Assembly: GCF_900129655.1 (NCBI RefSeq)
Contig: NZ_FQWK01000003.1
Coordinates: forward strand, 372,001 to 436,000
DNA from: Bacteroides clarus YIT 12056
GTDB lineage: Bacteria > Bacteroidota > Bacteroidia > Bacteroidales > Bacteroidaceae
DNA length: 64,000 nt
Direction of reading: 5' to 3'
Part shown: positions 38,741 through 47,365 of the stretch, piece by piece
How positions within the stretch are numbered: the first letter of the stretch is position 1
How the letters are laid out: each line of letters begins with the position of its first letter
Notes under the pieces: model-generated
Databases searched by the model: none
The model's input: only the letters and a program-made list of their open reading frames with translations
Told to the model about the DNA's origin: nothing
Position numbers and translations under genes: made by a program

Positions 38741-39129
38741 AGAATAATTTTTAATTTTTGATATAATTCAATAGTAGAAAACTTTTGAGCCTCTTCCAAA
38801 CAAGTATCAATTTCACTTATAATAGTCCGTAATCTATAACTACATGAATAATTTAACATACCATTACAAAACTCATTCCCTTTATCAGTCAGTGAAATTA
38901 TTCCAGCCCTATTTTTAACAATATTTCCTTGAACCAATATTATAATGCTATTAACAACAATAGGCAGATACTCTTTATAAACTAACGTCAACTCAGTATT
39001 ATTAACTGTTTTATTTTCCATAAGTAACGGAACCAATAAAGAAAGTCGTAGTGAATCACATGATTCTCGTTTAAGTACTTGAGCAATTACACATGAAATA
39101 ATTGCTTCATTATTTATTCTGTAATCCAT
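38737..39129 (-). CDS. ABC-three-component middle component
   Basis: 130 residues, predicted all-alpha with a winged-helix-like layout, no catalytic motif. Size, position between effector and DUF3732 ATPase, and overlaps at both ends (16 bases with the effector, 4 with the ATPase) fit the middle-component proteins of ABC-3C systems. It probably bridges effector and ATPase. The exact subfamily is not assigned. Confidence 0.6.
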   Translation of the reverse strand: MDYRINNEAIISCVIAQVLKRESCDSLRLSLLVPLLMENKTVNNTELTLVYKEYLPIVVNSIIILVQGNIVKNRAGIISLTDKGNEFCNGMLNYSCSYRLRTIISEIDTCLEEAQKFSTIELYQKLKIIL

Positions 39130-40367
39130 TCAATCCCATTATATTTATTTTTCCAATCATATCTCCATCCTAATTTAGGTCTTTCTCCATCTGAAAAATA
39201 GAAAAAACAACCATTGGATTGTGTTCTAGTAAGCTGATCTTCTTCAAATTTAAGATCTTCTTTCATCACCCCCAATACTACATTTCTCCCAGCATATAAT
39301 ATATTCTTTTCTGATGAATCTTCTTCTATATCAATATTTTCTTTATTAAAATGATATCTCCATCTTTGTTTTACTTCGTTTTCAAAATACTTACGTCCTT
39401 GTTCACCTGTAAATTTTAATGCATGATTATAACTATTCCCAAAATCAATACGATATTTTGCATAGTCTCTCACAGTATCAATATCAGAAGCCCTTAAATA
39501 TTTAACCTCTAGTAATTGTTTCATGAATGTTAACTTTAAAGGCTCTTTGGGTATATCAATGTTTCTATTGATTGGAACAAATTTTCTTCTTTTATAAATA
39601 TTAAAATAACTTCCAAATCTTTCATCAAATGATTCCTCATCAAATTCCAATGCTTTACCCTTTTGAATAGAATCTTTATAAGAATATCTTAATTCTCCTA
39701 GTAATGTTATCATACACTCATGAACATTTATTTCTGGCGTATTATGCTGAAACATAATATTATGCTTTATATCATCAATAATATCGTCATCTGTTTTAAA
39801 TTCAAAACTAACATTTTGCAGAAATTCTTTCTTTAATGGATATTCCATTAACATCCTTATTTTCTTTTTCTTGTCACTCTCTACAATTTCTTTTCCATCT
39901 TGATATACAGAGTCGGATGTATTATTATACAATTCATTAATAAACGATTCTAGTTCATCATACTTTGTTTCATTCATCTGGAATTCCTGAATTTTTTTCC
40001 AAAGAGTATTATTACAAGCATCTTTATTCGACAGTAAAATAAACCTACTACTTGCAATCCAATCACGTTGTTGTTGTTCTGTTCCTTTTTTAGTGAGAAT
40101 ATCAATCCATACAGAAAATGTTTTCCAGAGATCATTATCTCTTTCAGCCATTTTAATAGGTTTATCTATACTTCCTTTTATGGTGTGCTTCTGTTGATAA
40201 TAAATTTTCTTTTCATTTTCTTCCACACCAACATCTTCAAACATCTCAAAAGAAACTTTTTCTCCTGGTTGTAATGTTAACAATTTAAACAAGAAAAAAT
40301 AATCTTGATATACGAAACCTGCTATAGAACCAATACCACTATGATTATTATGTTCATTCTGCTCCAT
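39114..40367 (-). CDS. Putative nuclease effector of the ABC-3C system
   Basis: 417 residues. The N terminus has G-F-V-Y-Q-D-Y-F (17-24), then acidic E44-D45 and Y-Y-Q-Q-K-H (56-61). This D...QxK arrangement is the active site of Cap4-like/DUF4297 PD-(D/E)XK double-strand DNases. The C-terminal ~200 residues, ending in a W/G/Y-rich tail, would be the ABC-3C docking domain. First gene of the operon behind a strong promoter. Nuclease activity is inferred from motif only. Confidence 0.65.
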   Translation of the reverse strand: MEQNEHNNHSGIGSIAGFVYQDYFFLFKLLTLQPGEKVSFEMFEDVGVEENEKKIYYQQKHTIKGSIDKPIKMAERDNDLWKTFSVWIDILTKKGTEQQQRDWIASSRFILLSNKDACNNTLWKKIQEFQMNETKYDELESFINELYNNTSDSVYQDGKEIVESDKKKKIRMLMEYPLKKEFLQNVSFEFKTDDDIIDDIKHNIMFQHNTPEINVHECMITLLGELRYSYKDSIQKGKALEFDEESFDERFGSYFNIYKRRKFVPINRNIDIPKEPLKLTFMKQLLEVKYLRASDIDTVRDYAKYRIDFGNSYNHALKFTGEQGRKYFENEVKQRWRYHFNKENIDIEEDSSEKNILYAGRNVVLGVMKEDLKFEEDQLTRTQSNGCFFYFSDGERPKLGWRYDWKNKYNGIEWITE

Positions 40368-40482
40368 ATGTAATTATTTATATATTTAATTATAAGTTTA
40401 TTTAACCGACTAATTTCATGCACAGAGTTATTATCATACTAATCAGAACATCATTATTCGGTATATCATATTCTTAGTACCA

Positions 40483-40513
40483 CAAAGATAAAAGATTAAC
40501 CACATTATTCAAA
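40483..40513 (-). promoter_or_regulatory. Promoter of the ABC-3C operon
   Basis: On the minus strand TTTG (40510-40513) is followed 19 bases later by TATCTTTG (40483-40490), an exact Bacteroidota promoter. The leader to the effector ATG is about 110 bases. Confidence 0.75.
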
Positions 40514-40845
40514 CATATTTTATATAAACAGAAGCAGCAAATGCTCTTTAAAACAAAATATGAAACTAAATCAATCTATTAACTTACCTTATTTTAAGTT
40601 TGCAACACAACCGGGTATAGAAAAAACAACTTCAACAGTGATAGAAGTAAGCAAATATTTTTTTATGAATCAATAATTTATAAAGATTTTGAAGTATATT
40701 ATCATATAGTCCATGTTTCATCATCCCCCTTCGCCATTTTACGCCATAAAACTTATCTTTTCCCCATCAAGAAAACTATCTTTGGAATATGAAGACAACA
40801 TAAGAAATTCTAAAAAATGGTCTGACAAATATTGACGAACTCATG
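40514..40845. other. AT-rich intergenic region left of the decayed integrase
   Basis: No supported gene; a 37-codon plus frame near 40560 has no features. CGCCATTTTAC at 40732-40742 is identical to 31203-31213 at the other end of this 9.5-kb segment. A TATCTTTG -7 box (about 40778) may be the old integrase promoter. Confidence 0.45.
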
Positions 40846-41701
40846 GACGTCCAATTTGGAAAAATCTGTAACGTTAGCACATAAAAGTTTCTGGAAAGGA
40901 ACCAAAACTGTTACTTCACCGGTTTGGCTTTCACAGACGTAAATAATCTGAAAAAGGAACACCTTGTACAGGCTGATAATGGTGAATGGTGGATAAGAAA
41001 AGCAAGGGAAAAGACCGATAATATGTGCGACATTCCATTGTTGGATATACCAAGACTTATTTTAGAGAAATATCAATCAAATCCAATCTGCAATGAAAAA
41101 GGATTATTACTTCCTGTTCCCAGCAACCAACGAATGAACAGTTATTGTGCGCCCGTAAAGGTAGCGTAATGAATGTCTCTTTAGCAAGAGACTAGACTAG
41201 ATTCTAAGTCTACTTCCAACCGACTTATCCGGCGGGGAAACCCAATGGGGAGTGTCGCATGTCGGTTGCAGCATGGCCGCCCTAATTGCCAAGGGCGAGT
41301 GCATCGCTGGGGAGAAAGACAGACACGAGGATGAAGCCTATACTGGTTGAACGATAGTTCAGTGAGGCATGTTGGACTTGTGACGAAAGGCAGTTGTATT
41401 GTCACACCGTGGCTCTCTCATTTGTCAGGTAGCCTTTGAGAGCATAGAATATAGCTACGGCACAACCGCAATAAGCGGAGAAAAGAACGAAAGTCGCATC
41501 CGACAGTCTGTCGCGCTAATAGTCATTACGAAACTAAACGGGGATTTCCTAAATCGGGATGCCTATGGAAACAGGGGCTATGTATAAAGATACTGAATAC
41601 CCGATATGGAAACGGAGCTTCCGTAGTAGTCCGAGCAAGATAACGCCTTGCACATGGCGAAGGGAAGCAGTTGTCAACTTAATACAAACTAAGGAAAACG
41701 T

Positions 41702-43528
41702 GTGAGACGTATGAGAGATCCACAGCAAGTATTAAACGCTTTATGCGAACATAGTAAAGATTCGGATTACCGATACGAAAGGCTCTACCGAATTCTGTTT
41801 AATGAGGAAATGTTCTTCATAGCCTATCAGCGTACATATGCCAATCAAGGTAATATGACGCCCGGCAGCGATGGTAGAACCATCGACCGAATGAGCATTG
41901 ACCGCATACGGAAAATAGTGGCAAGTCTGAGGGATGAATCTTATCAGCCCTATCCTGCCCGTCGAGTATACATTCCTAAAAAGAATGGAAAGAAACGCCC
42001 GTTGGGTATTCCCTCTTTTGAGGATAAACTCGTGCAGGAAGTGGTACATATGATTCTGGAAGCCATTTACGAAGGACACTTTGAGGATACCTCACATGGA
42101 TTCCGCCCCAATAGAAGTTGTCACACAGCATTAAGAGATATAAGGGTGACATTCAAAGGAACACGATGGTTTATTGAAGGTGACATCAAAGGCTTCTTTG
42201 ATAATATTGACCATAATATTATGATCGATATCCTCAGAGAACGCATCTCCGATGAACGGTTCCTGCGTTTAATCCGCAAATTCTTAAATGCAGGCTATAT
42301 GGAGAAATGGACATACAACAATACTTACTCGGGAACACCACAAGGTGGTATCATCAGCCCTATATTGGCTAATATCTACCTTGATAAGTTCGACAAGTAC
42401 ATAAAGGAGTATGCCGAAAATTTCAATAAAGGCAAAGGACGGAGGCTAACCTGTGAATATCAACGTAATCGGAATCAGAGAAATGCATTACGATGGAAAC
42501 TGGAAGACGAAACGGATGAAAACCGTAAAGCTGAACTGAAATCAAAAATTGCCCGGCTGCGCAAGCAGATGTTGGATATTCCTGCAACAAGGGACATGGA
42601 TGATACATTCAAAAGATTGAAGTATGTAAGGTATGCTGATGACTTCCTTATTGGAATGATTGGCAGCAAGGAGGAATGCAAGATTGTCAAAGCCGACATT
42701 ACGACTTTCATGAGAGAAAAGCTCAAACTGGAGATGTCGCAGGAGAAGACTTTAATCACCAATGCACAAGAGCCTGCAAAATTCCTTGGATATGAAATCA
42801 TGGCACGTCGTTCTATGGATCATACACGCACACGGAGTGGGTTACAACGCCGTCCGTGGCTGGGAACAATTGTGTTGAATGTATCTTACGAAACCGTACT
42901 TAAGCGCCTTCAATCCTATGATGCTGTGCGTATCACACAAGTTAATAGGAAAGAGACTCTTAAGCCTTCGTCTCGTAAGTATATGGTAAATAGACAAGAC
43001 GCAGATATTCTGGCGCAATACAATCTTGAATTGCGGGGATTCTACAACTACTATTCCATTGCGGACAATATCAGTTATTGGGGGTGGAAGTTCAATTATT
43101 TCATGAAGTACAGCATGCTTAAAACGCTCGGTCGAAAACACAAAAGAACTGTCGGACAAATACTCGAAAAGTATAGGGACGGGACGGATGTGGTTATCCC
43201 TTATAAGGATAATAAAGGAAACGAGAAACAAAGAGTATGGTATAACGGTGGGTTCAGATGCAAACGTTTCACAGACATCTATGAGGATAACCATTACGAC
43301 AATATACCGAACACGATGTATCTTCCTGCCCCCACACTTGTGGAAAGGCTTAAAGAGAGAAGATGTGAACTATGTGGAAAAATGGGAGACCTTGTGATGC
43401 ATCATGTACGTAACATCAATCAACTGAAAGCTGATACAAGATGGAATACCATGATGATTAAACGACATCGTAAAACACTCGCGGTCTGTCACGACTGTGA
43501 TGCATTAATCCACAAAAGCTATGATTAA
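41702..43528 (+). CDS. ltrA: Group II intron reverse transcriptase/maturase with HNH domain
   Basis: 608 residues from GTG 41702; ATG 41711 is also possible. It has RT blocks with S-F-E-D-K-L-V-Q, G-D-I-K-G-F-F-D-N-I, T-P-Q-G-G-I-I-S-P and catalytic Y311-A-D-D. The maturase X domain follows (to about 500). A C-terminal HNH-type finger has C-E-L-C-G, M-H-H-V and C-H-D-C. It helps splice the intron and drives retrohoming by target-primed reverse transcription. All catalytic motifs look intact. Confidence 0.95.
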   Translation: MRRMRDPQQVLNALCEHSKDSDYRYERLYRILFNEEMFFIAYQRTYANQGNMTPGSDGRTIDRMSIDRIRKIVASLRDESYQPYPARRVYIPKKNGKKRPLGIPSFEDKLVQEVVHMILEAIYEGHFEDTSHGFRPNRSCHTALRDIRVTFKGTRWFIEGDIKGFFDNIDHNIMIDILRERISDERFLRLIRKFLNAGYMEKWTYNNTYSGTPQGGIISPILANIYLDKFDKYIKEYAENFNKGKGRRLTCEYQRNRNQRNALRWKLEDETDENRKAELKSKIARLRKQMLDIPATRDMDDTFKRLKYVRYADDFLIGMIGSKEECKIVKADITTFMREKLKLEMSQEKTLITNAQEPAKFLGYEIMARRSMDHTRTRSGLQRRPWLGTIVLNVSYETVLKRLQSYDAVRITQVNRKETLKPSSRKYMVNRQDADILAQYNLELRGFYNYYSIADNISYWGWKFNYFMKYSMLKTLGRKHKRTVGQILEKYRDGTDVVIPYKDNKGNEKQRVWYNGGFRCKRFTDIYEDNHYDNIPNTMYLPAPTLVERLKERRCELCGKMGDLVMHHVRNINQLKADTRWNTMMIKRHRKTLAVCHDCDALIHKSYD

Positions 43529-43549
43529 TAAAGTTATGTTGACAATGGA

Positions 43550-43583
43550 GAGCCGTATACATGGAGACATGTACGTACGGTTC
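43550..43583 (+). ncRNA. Group II intron domain V
   Basis: A 34-base hairpin starts GAGCCGTATAC and ends GTACGTACGGTTC with a GAGA loop, the size and shape of the catalytic domain V. It lies 22 bases after the maturase stop. Confidence 0.9.
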
Positions 43584-43904
43584 GGGGGCAGGTTAGTGGA
43601 AACTTACCACCGCAAGGTGGAAAAGCGCTGTTGGCCTAGCCTACTGAAAGAAATAGCTGATGTATGTGGTATTCAGAAGAATCTTTCCACACATATTGCA
43701 AGACATACATTTGCATCACTGGCTATTGCAAATAAGGTTTCCTTGGAATCCATTGCCAAAATGTTAGGACACACGGACATTCGTACAACTCGTATTTATG
43801 CCAAAATAATGAATTCTACCATTGCCAATGAAATGAAAGTACTGCAAAACAAGTTCGCAATATAATTTTCAACCATTATTTCATTTCTTACAGCAAATAT
43901 CGCA

Positions 43905-44017
43905 CTTTGCCACTGACTGTGCAAGGCGGCCCTGTCGGGCTGGTTGGCGGAAAAAAATCATCCTCGCTTCGCTCCGGTATTTTTTTCCGCCAAGCCTTGC
44001 ACCGGTCATTGGCAAAG
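43905..44017. repeat. Palindromic element copy A (~113 bp)
   Basis: Nested inverted repeats: outer CTTTGCC/GGCAAAG, middle GTGCAAGGC/GCCTTGCAC, inner GGCGGAAAAAAAT/ATTTTTTTCCGCC around CATCCTCGCTTCGCTCCGGT. The central 80 bases recur almost unchanged at 48796-48876. Non-coding, between the decayed integrase and the first accessory gene. Confidence 0.8.
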
Positions 44018-44089
44018 AACAGCCGGGCCAGTAAGAAATTGAAATACTGGCTCCACGGAGCCGGTCATGTCTAATTTAAATAAAAGAAT

Positions 44090-45259
44090 ATGACTGAAGA
44101 AGTTGAAAAGAAGGTATGTGAAGGTACAGTAGCAGACCTCATGAAAGACAAGACCGGAAAACAGACGGTTGTCACGTTGACAAGAAAGAATGCTTACCGA
44201 GTGAAGAAAATCAGAGAACAAGGGACGGATAACGAAGCCGTCCTTTTTCATTTCCGTAAACGCTGTACGGGAATGGGCTCCTATGTACACACCATCGAAA
44301 CGGCAGACGGGGAAACAGAACTGCATCCAAATGAATTTGAAAAATGGGAAGCTGTGGAATTCCTGTATCCCGGCTATCTGGAAGACCTGCTTGATGCTGC
44401 ATACAACGCATACAGATGGAGTTCCTTCGAACCTGAAGCAAGGGCGGAAACAGACATCATGCAATATGAAAAACAACTTGTAGAGGATCTGAAACAGATT
44501 CCGGAAGAAAAACAGAACGAGTATACCAGTGCATACCACAGTAAGCTTTCAGCCCTATTGGGCAGTCTCTCACGATGTGCCAGTCCGATGGTGACCGGGC
44601 CTGCAAAGTTCAACTGTCAGCGTAACAACAAGGCACTGGATGCATACCAGAACAGATTTGATGAATTCCACGACTGGCGCAACCGTTTCAAGTCTGTCAT
44701 GGAAAGGATGAAAGAAGCATCCAAACCGGAAGAACAGAAACAGGAGGAGGCATGGAAGCGTCTGAAGCGTGACATTGCAAGCAGCGCACAGACAATCCGT
44801 GATATTGATACAGGTAAGGCAAGAGGATACAGCCGGGCCCTGTTTGTCAGCAGCATCCTGAGTAAAGTAAGCACCTATGCAGGAAAAGGAGAAGTGGGAA
44901 TCGTACAGAAAGCCGTGGACTTCATTACAGACTTCAATGCACAATGCAAAAAACCAGTAATCACCCCACGGAACCGTTTCTTCCAACTGCCGGAAATGGC
45001 ACGCCAGGCCAGACTGAAACTTCAGGAAATCAGAGAACGGGAAAACCGTGAACTGAAATTTGAAGGCGGAACGCTGGTATGGAACTATGAGGCAGACCGC
45101 CTGCAAATCCTGTTTGACAATATTCCGGATGACCAGAGGCGCAAGGAACTGAAATCATACGGTTTCAAATGGTCGCCGAGATACCAGGCATGGCAACGGC
45201 AACTTACACAGAATGCCGTATATGCAGTCAAAAGAGTGTTGAACCTTCAAAACCTATAA
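44090..45259 (+). CDS. ICE accessory protein with C-terminal GFKWSP-type domain
   Basis: 389 residues, no signal peptide, Lys/Glu-rich and largely helical. The last ~45 residues (K-S-Y-G-F-K-W-S-P-R-Y-Q-A-W-Q-R) look like a short module often found at the C terminus of large plasmid and ICE proteins. No catalytic motif. It opens the plus-strand accessory block; the next gene starts four bases after its stop. Function unknown. Confidence 0.6.
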   Translation: MTEEVEKKVCEGTVADLMKDKTGKQTVVTLTRKNAYRVKKIREQGTDNEAVLFHFRKRCTGMGSYVHTIETADGETELHPNEFEKWEAVEFLYPGYLEDLLDAAYNAYRWSSFEPEARAETDIMQYEKQLVEDLKQIPEEKQNEYTSAYHSKLSALLGSLSRCASPMVTGPAKFNCQRNNKALDAYQNRFDEFHDWRNRFKSVMERMKEASKPEEQKQEEAWKRLKRDIASSAQTIRDIDTGKARGYSRALFVSSILSKVSTYAGKGEVGIVQKAVDFITDFNAQCKKPVITPRNRFFQLPEMARQARLKLQEIRERENRELKFEGGTLVWNYEADRLQILFDNIPDDQRRKELKSYGFKWSPRYQAWQRQLTQNAVYAVKRVLNLQNL

Positions 45260-45262
45260 GAC

Positions 45263-46141
45263 ATGAAAGACCGATTGAAATATGTAATCGATTCCCGCTA
45301 CTTCGACGGAACATGCCTGACAAGTATGAGTGACGGATTCCATAATGACTATGGTGGGGAAACAATCGAAGAACTGCGCATACGGGAAAACAATCCCTAT
45401 CTGAAAGCAGTAACACCTTCTGATATAGACAAGAAGCTGCGGCTATACAATCAGTCCCTGTCCGAACCGTTCAAGGAAATCACCGAAGAAGACTACTATG
45501 ACCTGCTGGATGTACTGCCACCCTTACGCATGAGACAAAACTCGTTCTTTGTGGGAGAACCGTATTACGGAAATATGTACTCTTTCTGCTTCACCCGTCA
45601 AGGAAGATATTTCAAGGGCCTACGCTCTGTACTTACCTCGCAATCCGAACTGGACAGTCAGATAGACCGTCACATGGAAATCATCAACCGGAAAGCCGTG
45701 ATCTCAAAAGAGGAAACAAGCAAAACAATCAGCGGAACCAGACTCATTCCCTATTATTTTTCACTGGACGGAAAACAGCCCGTATTCATCTGCAACCTTG
45801 TCATCCAATCAGATTCCAGTCAAGCAAGGACGGACATGGCGAATACCCTGAAAAGTCTTCGCTGGAACCATTATCAGTTCTATAAAGGAAAAGGGCATTA
45901 CGAAACTCCGGACGAACTGATAGACCATGTATCAGGAAAGAAGCTCACCCTTGTTTCCGACGGACATTTCTTTCAATATCCTCCCGGCAGGGAATCCGCA
46001 ACTTTCATCGGACACATCAAGGAGACATCAGAGGAATTTCTTTTCCGGATCTATGACCGTGAATATTTCCTGTATCTTCTTAAAAGACTGAGGACCGTGA
46101 AAAAGGAATCGGCACAGGAACAAATAAATATCAAATCATAA
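45263..46141 (+). CDS. Uncharacterised ICE accessory protein
   Basis: 292 residues, soluble. The centre (E-I-T-E-E-D-Y-Y-D-L-L, V-L-P-P-L-R-M, F-F-V-G-E-P) and the C-terminal part (F-Y-K-G-K-G-H-Y-E-T-P-D-E-L) resemble modules shared among Bacteroides ICE proteins. No enzyme motif is recognised. Same operon-like run as its neighbours. Confidence 0.55.
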   Translation: MKDRLKYVIDSRYFDGTCLTSMSDGFHNDYGGETIEELRIRENNPYLKAVTPSDIDKKLRLYNQSLSEPFKEITEEDYYDLLDVLPPLRMRQNSFFVGEPYYGNMYSFCFTRQGRYFKGLRSVLTSQSELDSQIDRHMEIINRKAVISKEETSKTISGTRLIPYYFSLDGKQPVFICNLVIQSDSSQARTDMANTLKSLRWNHYQFYKGKGHYETPDELIDHVSGKKLTLVSDGHFFQYPPGRESATFIGHIKETSEEFLFRIYDREYFLYLLKRLRTVKKESAQEQINIKS

Positions 46142-46198
46142 CATTCGGGGGAATGCGGTAGAATGACTGCCGTATTCCCTCATAAAAACAATACAAGT

Positions 46199-46816
46199 AT
46201 GAACAAATCAAACACTCTATACTGGAAAACAGCCACAGATCCGGCTGAGCGCATTGAGGTCAGACTCGTCCTTAACAGTTATATCGACAATGACAATCTG
46301 TATGTAGGACTTGAATCCCGGTCTAAGGAGAATCCGGAATGCTGGGAATCCTACACGGACATCACCGTCAACCTCAATTCCCTTCCCCCGTTCCATGCTT
46401 ATGTGGACAGCCGGGACTGCAACAGACATGTACATGATTTCTTGTCCAGTAACAGAATAGCGGAGCCTGCCGGATTTGAATATCAGGGATTCAGAATGTT
46501 CCGCTTCAATCCTGACAGGTTGAAGGAACTCGCACCCGAACAGTTCAAGACAATCAGCGCCAAACTGCCACCACAGGATGACATGATAAAGGACATCATC
46601 TATCAGGAAAGACAATTCCCTTTGAGAACTGTTCAAGACATTCACGGAATATATCTTGTTTCAAGCAAGGAACTGGAAGAATCTCTGATCGAAGGAGTAC
46701 GGAACCTGGATGCTGCGGCAAATGAACTGCTGGATGGCATCTGCCTGTTCTGTTCCACACAGGAACTGCGCTATCTTACGGATGCAGAACTGATAGAAAC
46801 AATCTACGCACAATAA
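46199..46816 (+). CDS. DUF4313-like ICE protein
   Basis: 205 residues from ATG 46199 (a 12-codon upstream extension is dismissed). The first half (L-Y-V-G-L, Y-T-D-I-T-V-N-L, A-Y-V-D-S-R-D) has the pattern I associate with DUF4313. The second half is helical. Function unknown. Confidence 0.55.
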   Translation: MNKSNTLYWKTATDPAERIEVRLVLNSYIDNDNLYVGLESRSKENPECWESYTDITVNLNSLPPFHAYVDSRDCNRHVHDFLSSNRIAEPAGFEYQGFRMFRFNPDRLKELAPEQFKTISAKLPPQDDMIKDIIYQERQFPLRTVQDIHGIYLVSSKELEESLIEGVRNLDAAANELLDGICLFCSTQELRYLTDAELIETIYAQ

Positions 46817-46831
46817 AAAGGAGGAACAAAT

Positions 46832-46987
46832 ATGAAAACCGGAGACATTGTATTTCTGAGACGTCCCTATAAGGGATACCGTGCCGTCGAACTGATGGAA
46901 AGACTGGAATGCCGCTGGCTGGTCAGGATTGTTGAGAGCGGTCTTGAACTGGAGGTATATGAAGATGAACTTATATCAGAATTTTAA
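46832..46987 (+). CDS. Small 51-residue ICE protein
   Basis: ATG 46832 has an excellent ribosome site (AAGGAGG) eight bases upstream. The product M-K-T-G-D-I-V-F-L-R-R... is acidic at its C terminus and looks like a small beta-barrel (KOW/SH3-like: G-D-I-V, L-V-R-I-V, L-E-V-Y-E-D-E-L). It fits tightly between its neighbours. Confidence 0.6.
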   Translation: MKTGDIVFLRRPYKGYRAVELMERLECRWLVRIVESGLELEVYEDELISEF

Positions 46988-47002
46988 TACGAATAAAGTG
47001 TT

Positions 47003-47347
47003 ATGGAAAAATATCAGTTTGCATTCCATTCGGAAATAATCGGCTATACCTCTCCCCATATCGGCGAGGTCAGAAAAGCCATACACAGAAAAGTGGAAAA
47101 GGAAAAGTCTGCCGCCATAAAGAATGATATTGAGCTGCACATGTACAAGGTGCATGACGGCATACCGGTTCTCCTTAACACCTGCTACCTGTATGATGAA
47201 AAAGGATGTATGGTACACGGAAGTATCAAGGGAACCAAGGATTATCTGCTTGAGACATGGAGATACCATACAAACAGACATTCCAAAGGTTTCAGTTCCA
47301 CAAGAATCAGGCCCTGCACGACAAGCAGGGCTTTTTCGTTTGTATAA
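47003..47347 (+). CDS. Small uncharacterised ICE protein, frame runs through a terminator
   Basis: 114 residues. Residues 1-90 look like a real soluble protein (F-H-S-E-I-I-G-Y-T-S, R-K-V-E-K-E-K). The last ~12 residues (R-P-C-T-T-S-R-A-F...) are coded by the terminator hairpin at 47311, so the original stop may have been lost by a small mutation. Function unknown. Confidence 0.5.
   Translation: MEKYQFAFHSEIIGYTSPHIGEVRKAIHRKVEKEKSAAIKNDIELHMYKVHDGIPVLLNTCYLYDEKGCMVHGSIKGTKDYLLETWRYHTNRHSKGFSSTRIRPCTTSRAFSFV
47311..47336 (+). terminator. Terminator in the accessory block
   Basis: GCCCTGC pairs with GCAGGGC followed by five T. It lies inside the 3' end of the open frame 47003-47347. Confidence 0.7.
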
Positions 47348-47365
47348 CTCTTAAAATCAGGAATC

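Larger units (their letters stand above)
41147..43644 (+). mobile_element. Complete group II intron
   Basis: The 5' end is GTGCGCCC (GUGYG consensus) and the 3' end is ...CCTAC. Removing 2,498 bases fuses the flanking integrase exons in frame, which fixes both ends. The loop GATAAC at 41639-41644, on a GCAAG/CTTGC stem, can pair with the last exon bases GTTATT (41141-41146) as EBS1-IBS1. Domain V is at 43550. The domain IV ORF encodes the maturase. Short frames between 41181 and 41600 lie in the ribozyme and are not genes. Confidence 0.9.
40846..43865 (+). pseudogene. Tyrosine recombinase remnant interrupted by a group II intron
   Basis: Joining 40925-41146 to 43645-43865 restores one frame (N-S-Y-L-K-E-I across the junction). 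It encodes the catalytic half of a CTn-type integrase: Y-F-T-G-L-A-F-T-D-V, H-I-A-R-H-T-F, L-G-H-T-D and R-I-Y-A-K with the nucleophile tyrosine. The first-box arginine is replaced by Ala (T-G-L-A), as in several Bacteroides CTn integrases. Upstream of T-G-L-A the frame meets a stop near 40880, and only degraded traces (D-E-L-M-D-V) remain. The gene has therefore lost its N-terminal domains and would not work even after splicing. Confidence 0.82.

Noticed and set aside
40924..41169. Stand-alone 81-residue protein
   Set aside because: It is the 5' exon of the broken integrase read a few codons into the group II intron.
41181..41587. Short frames on both strands upstream of the maturase
   Set aside because: They lie in the group II ribozyme domain I region and have no protein features.
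43521..43865. Stand-alone small integrase
   Set aside because: The first ~40 codons are intron domains IV-VI; only the part from 43645 is integrase exon.
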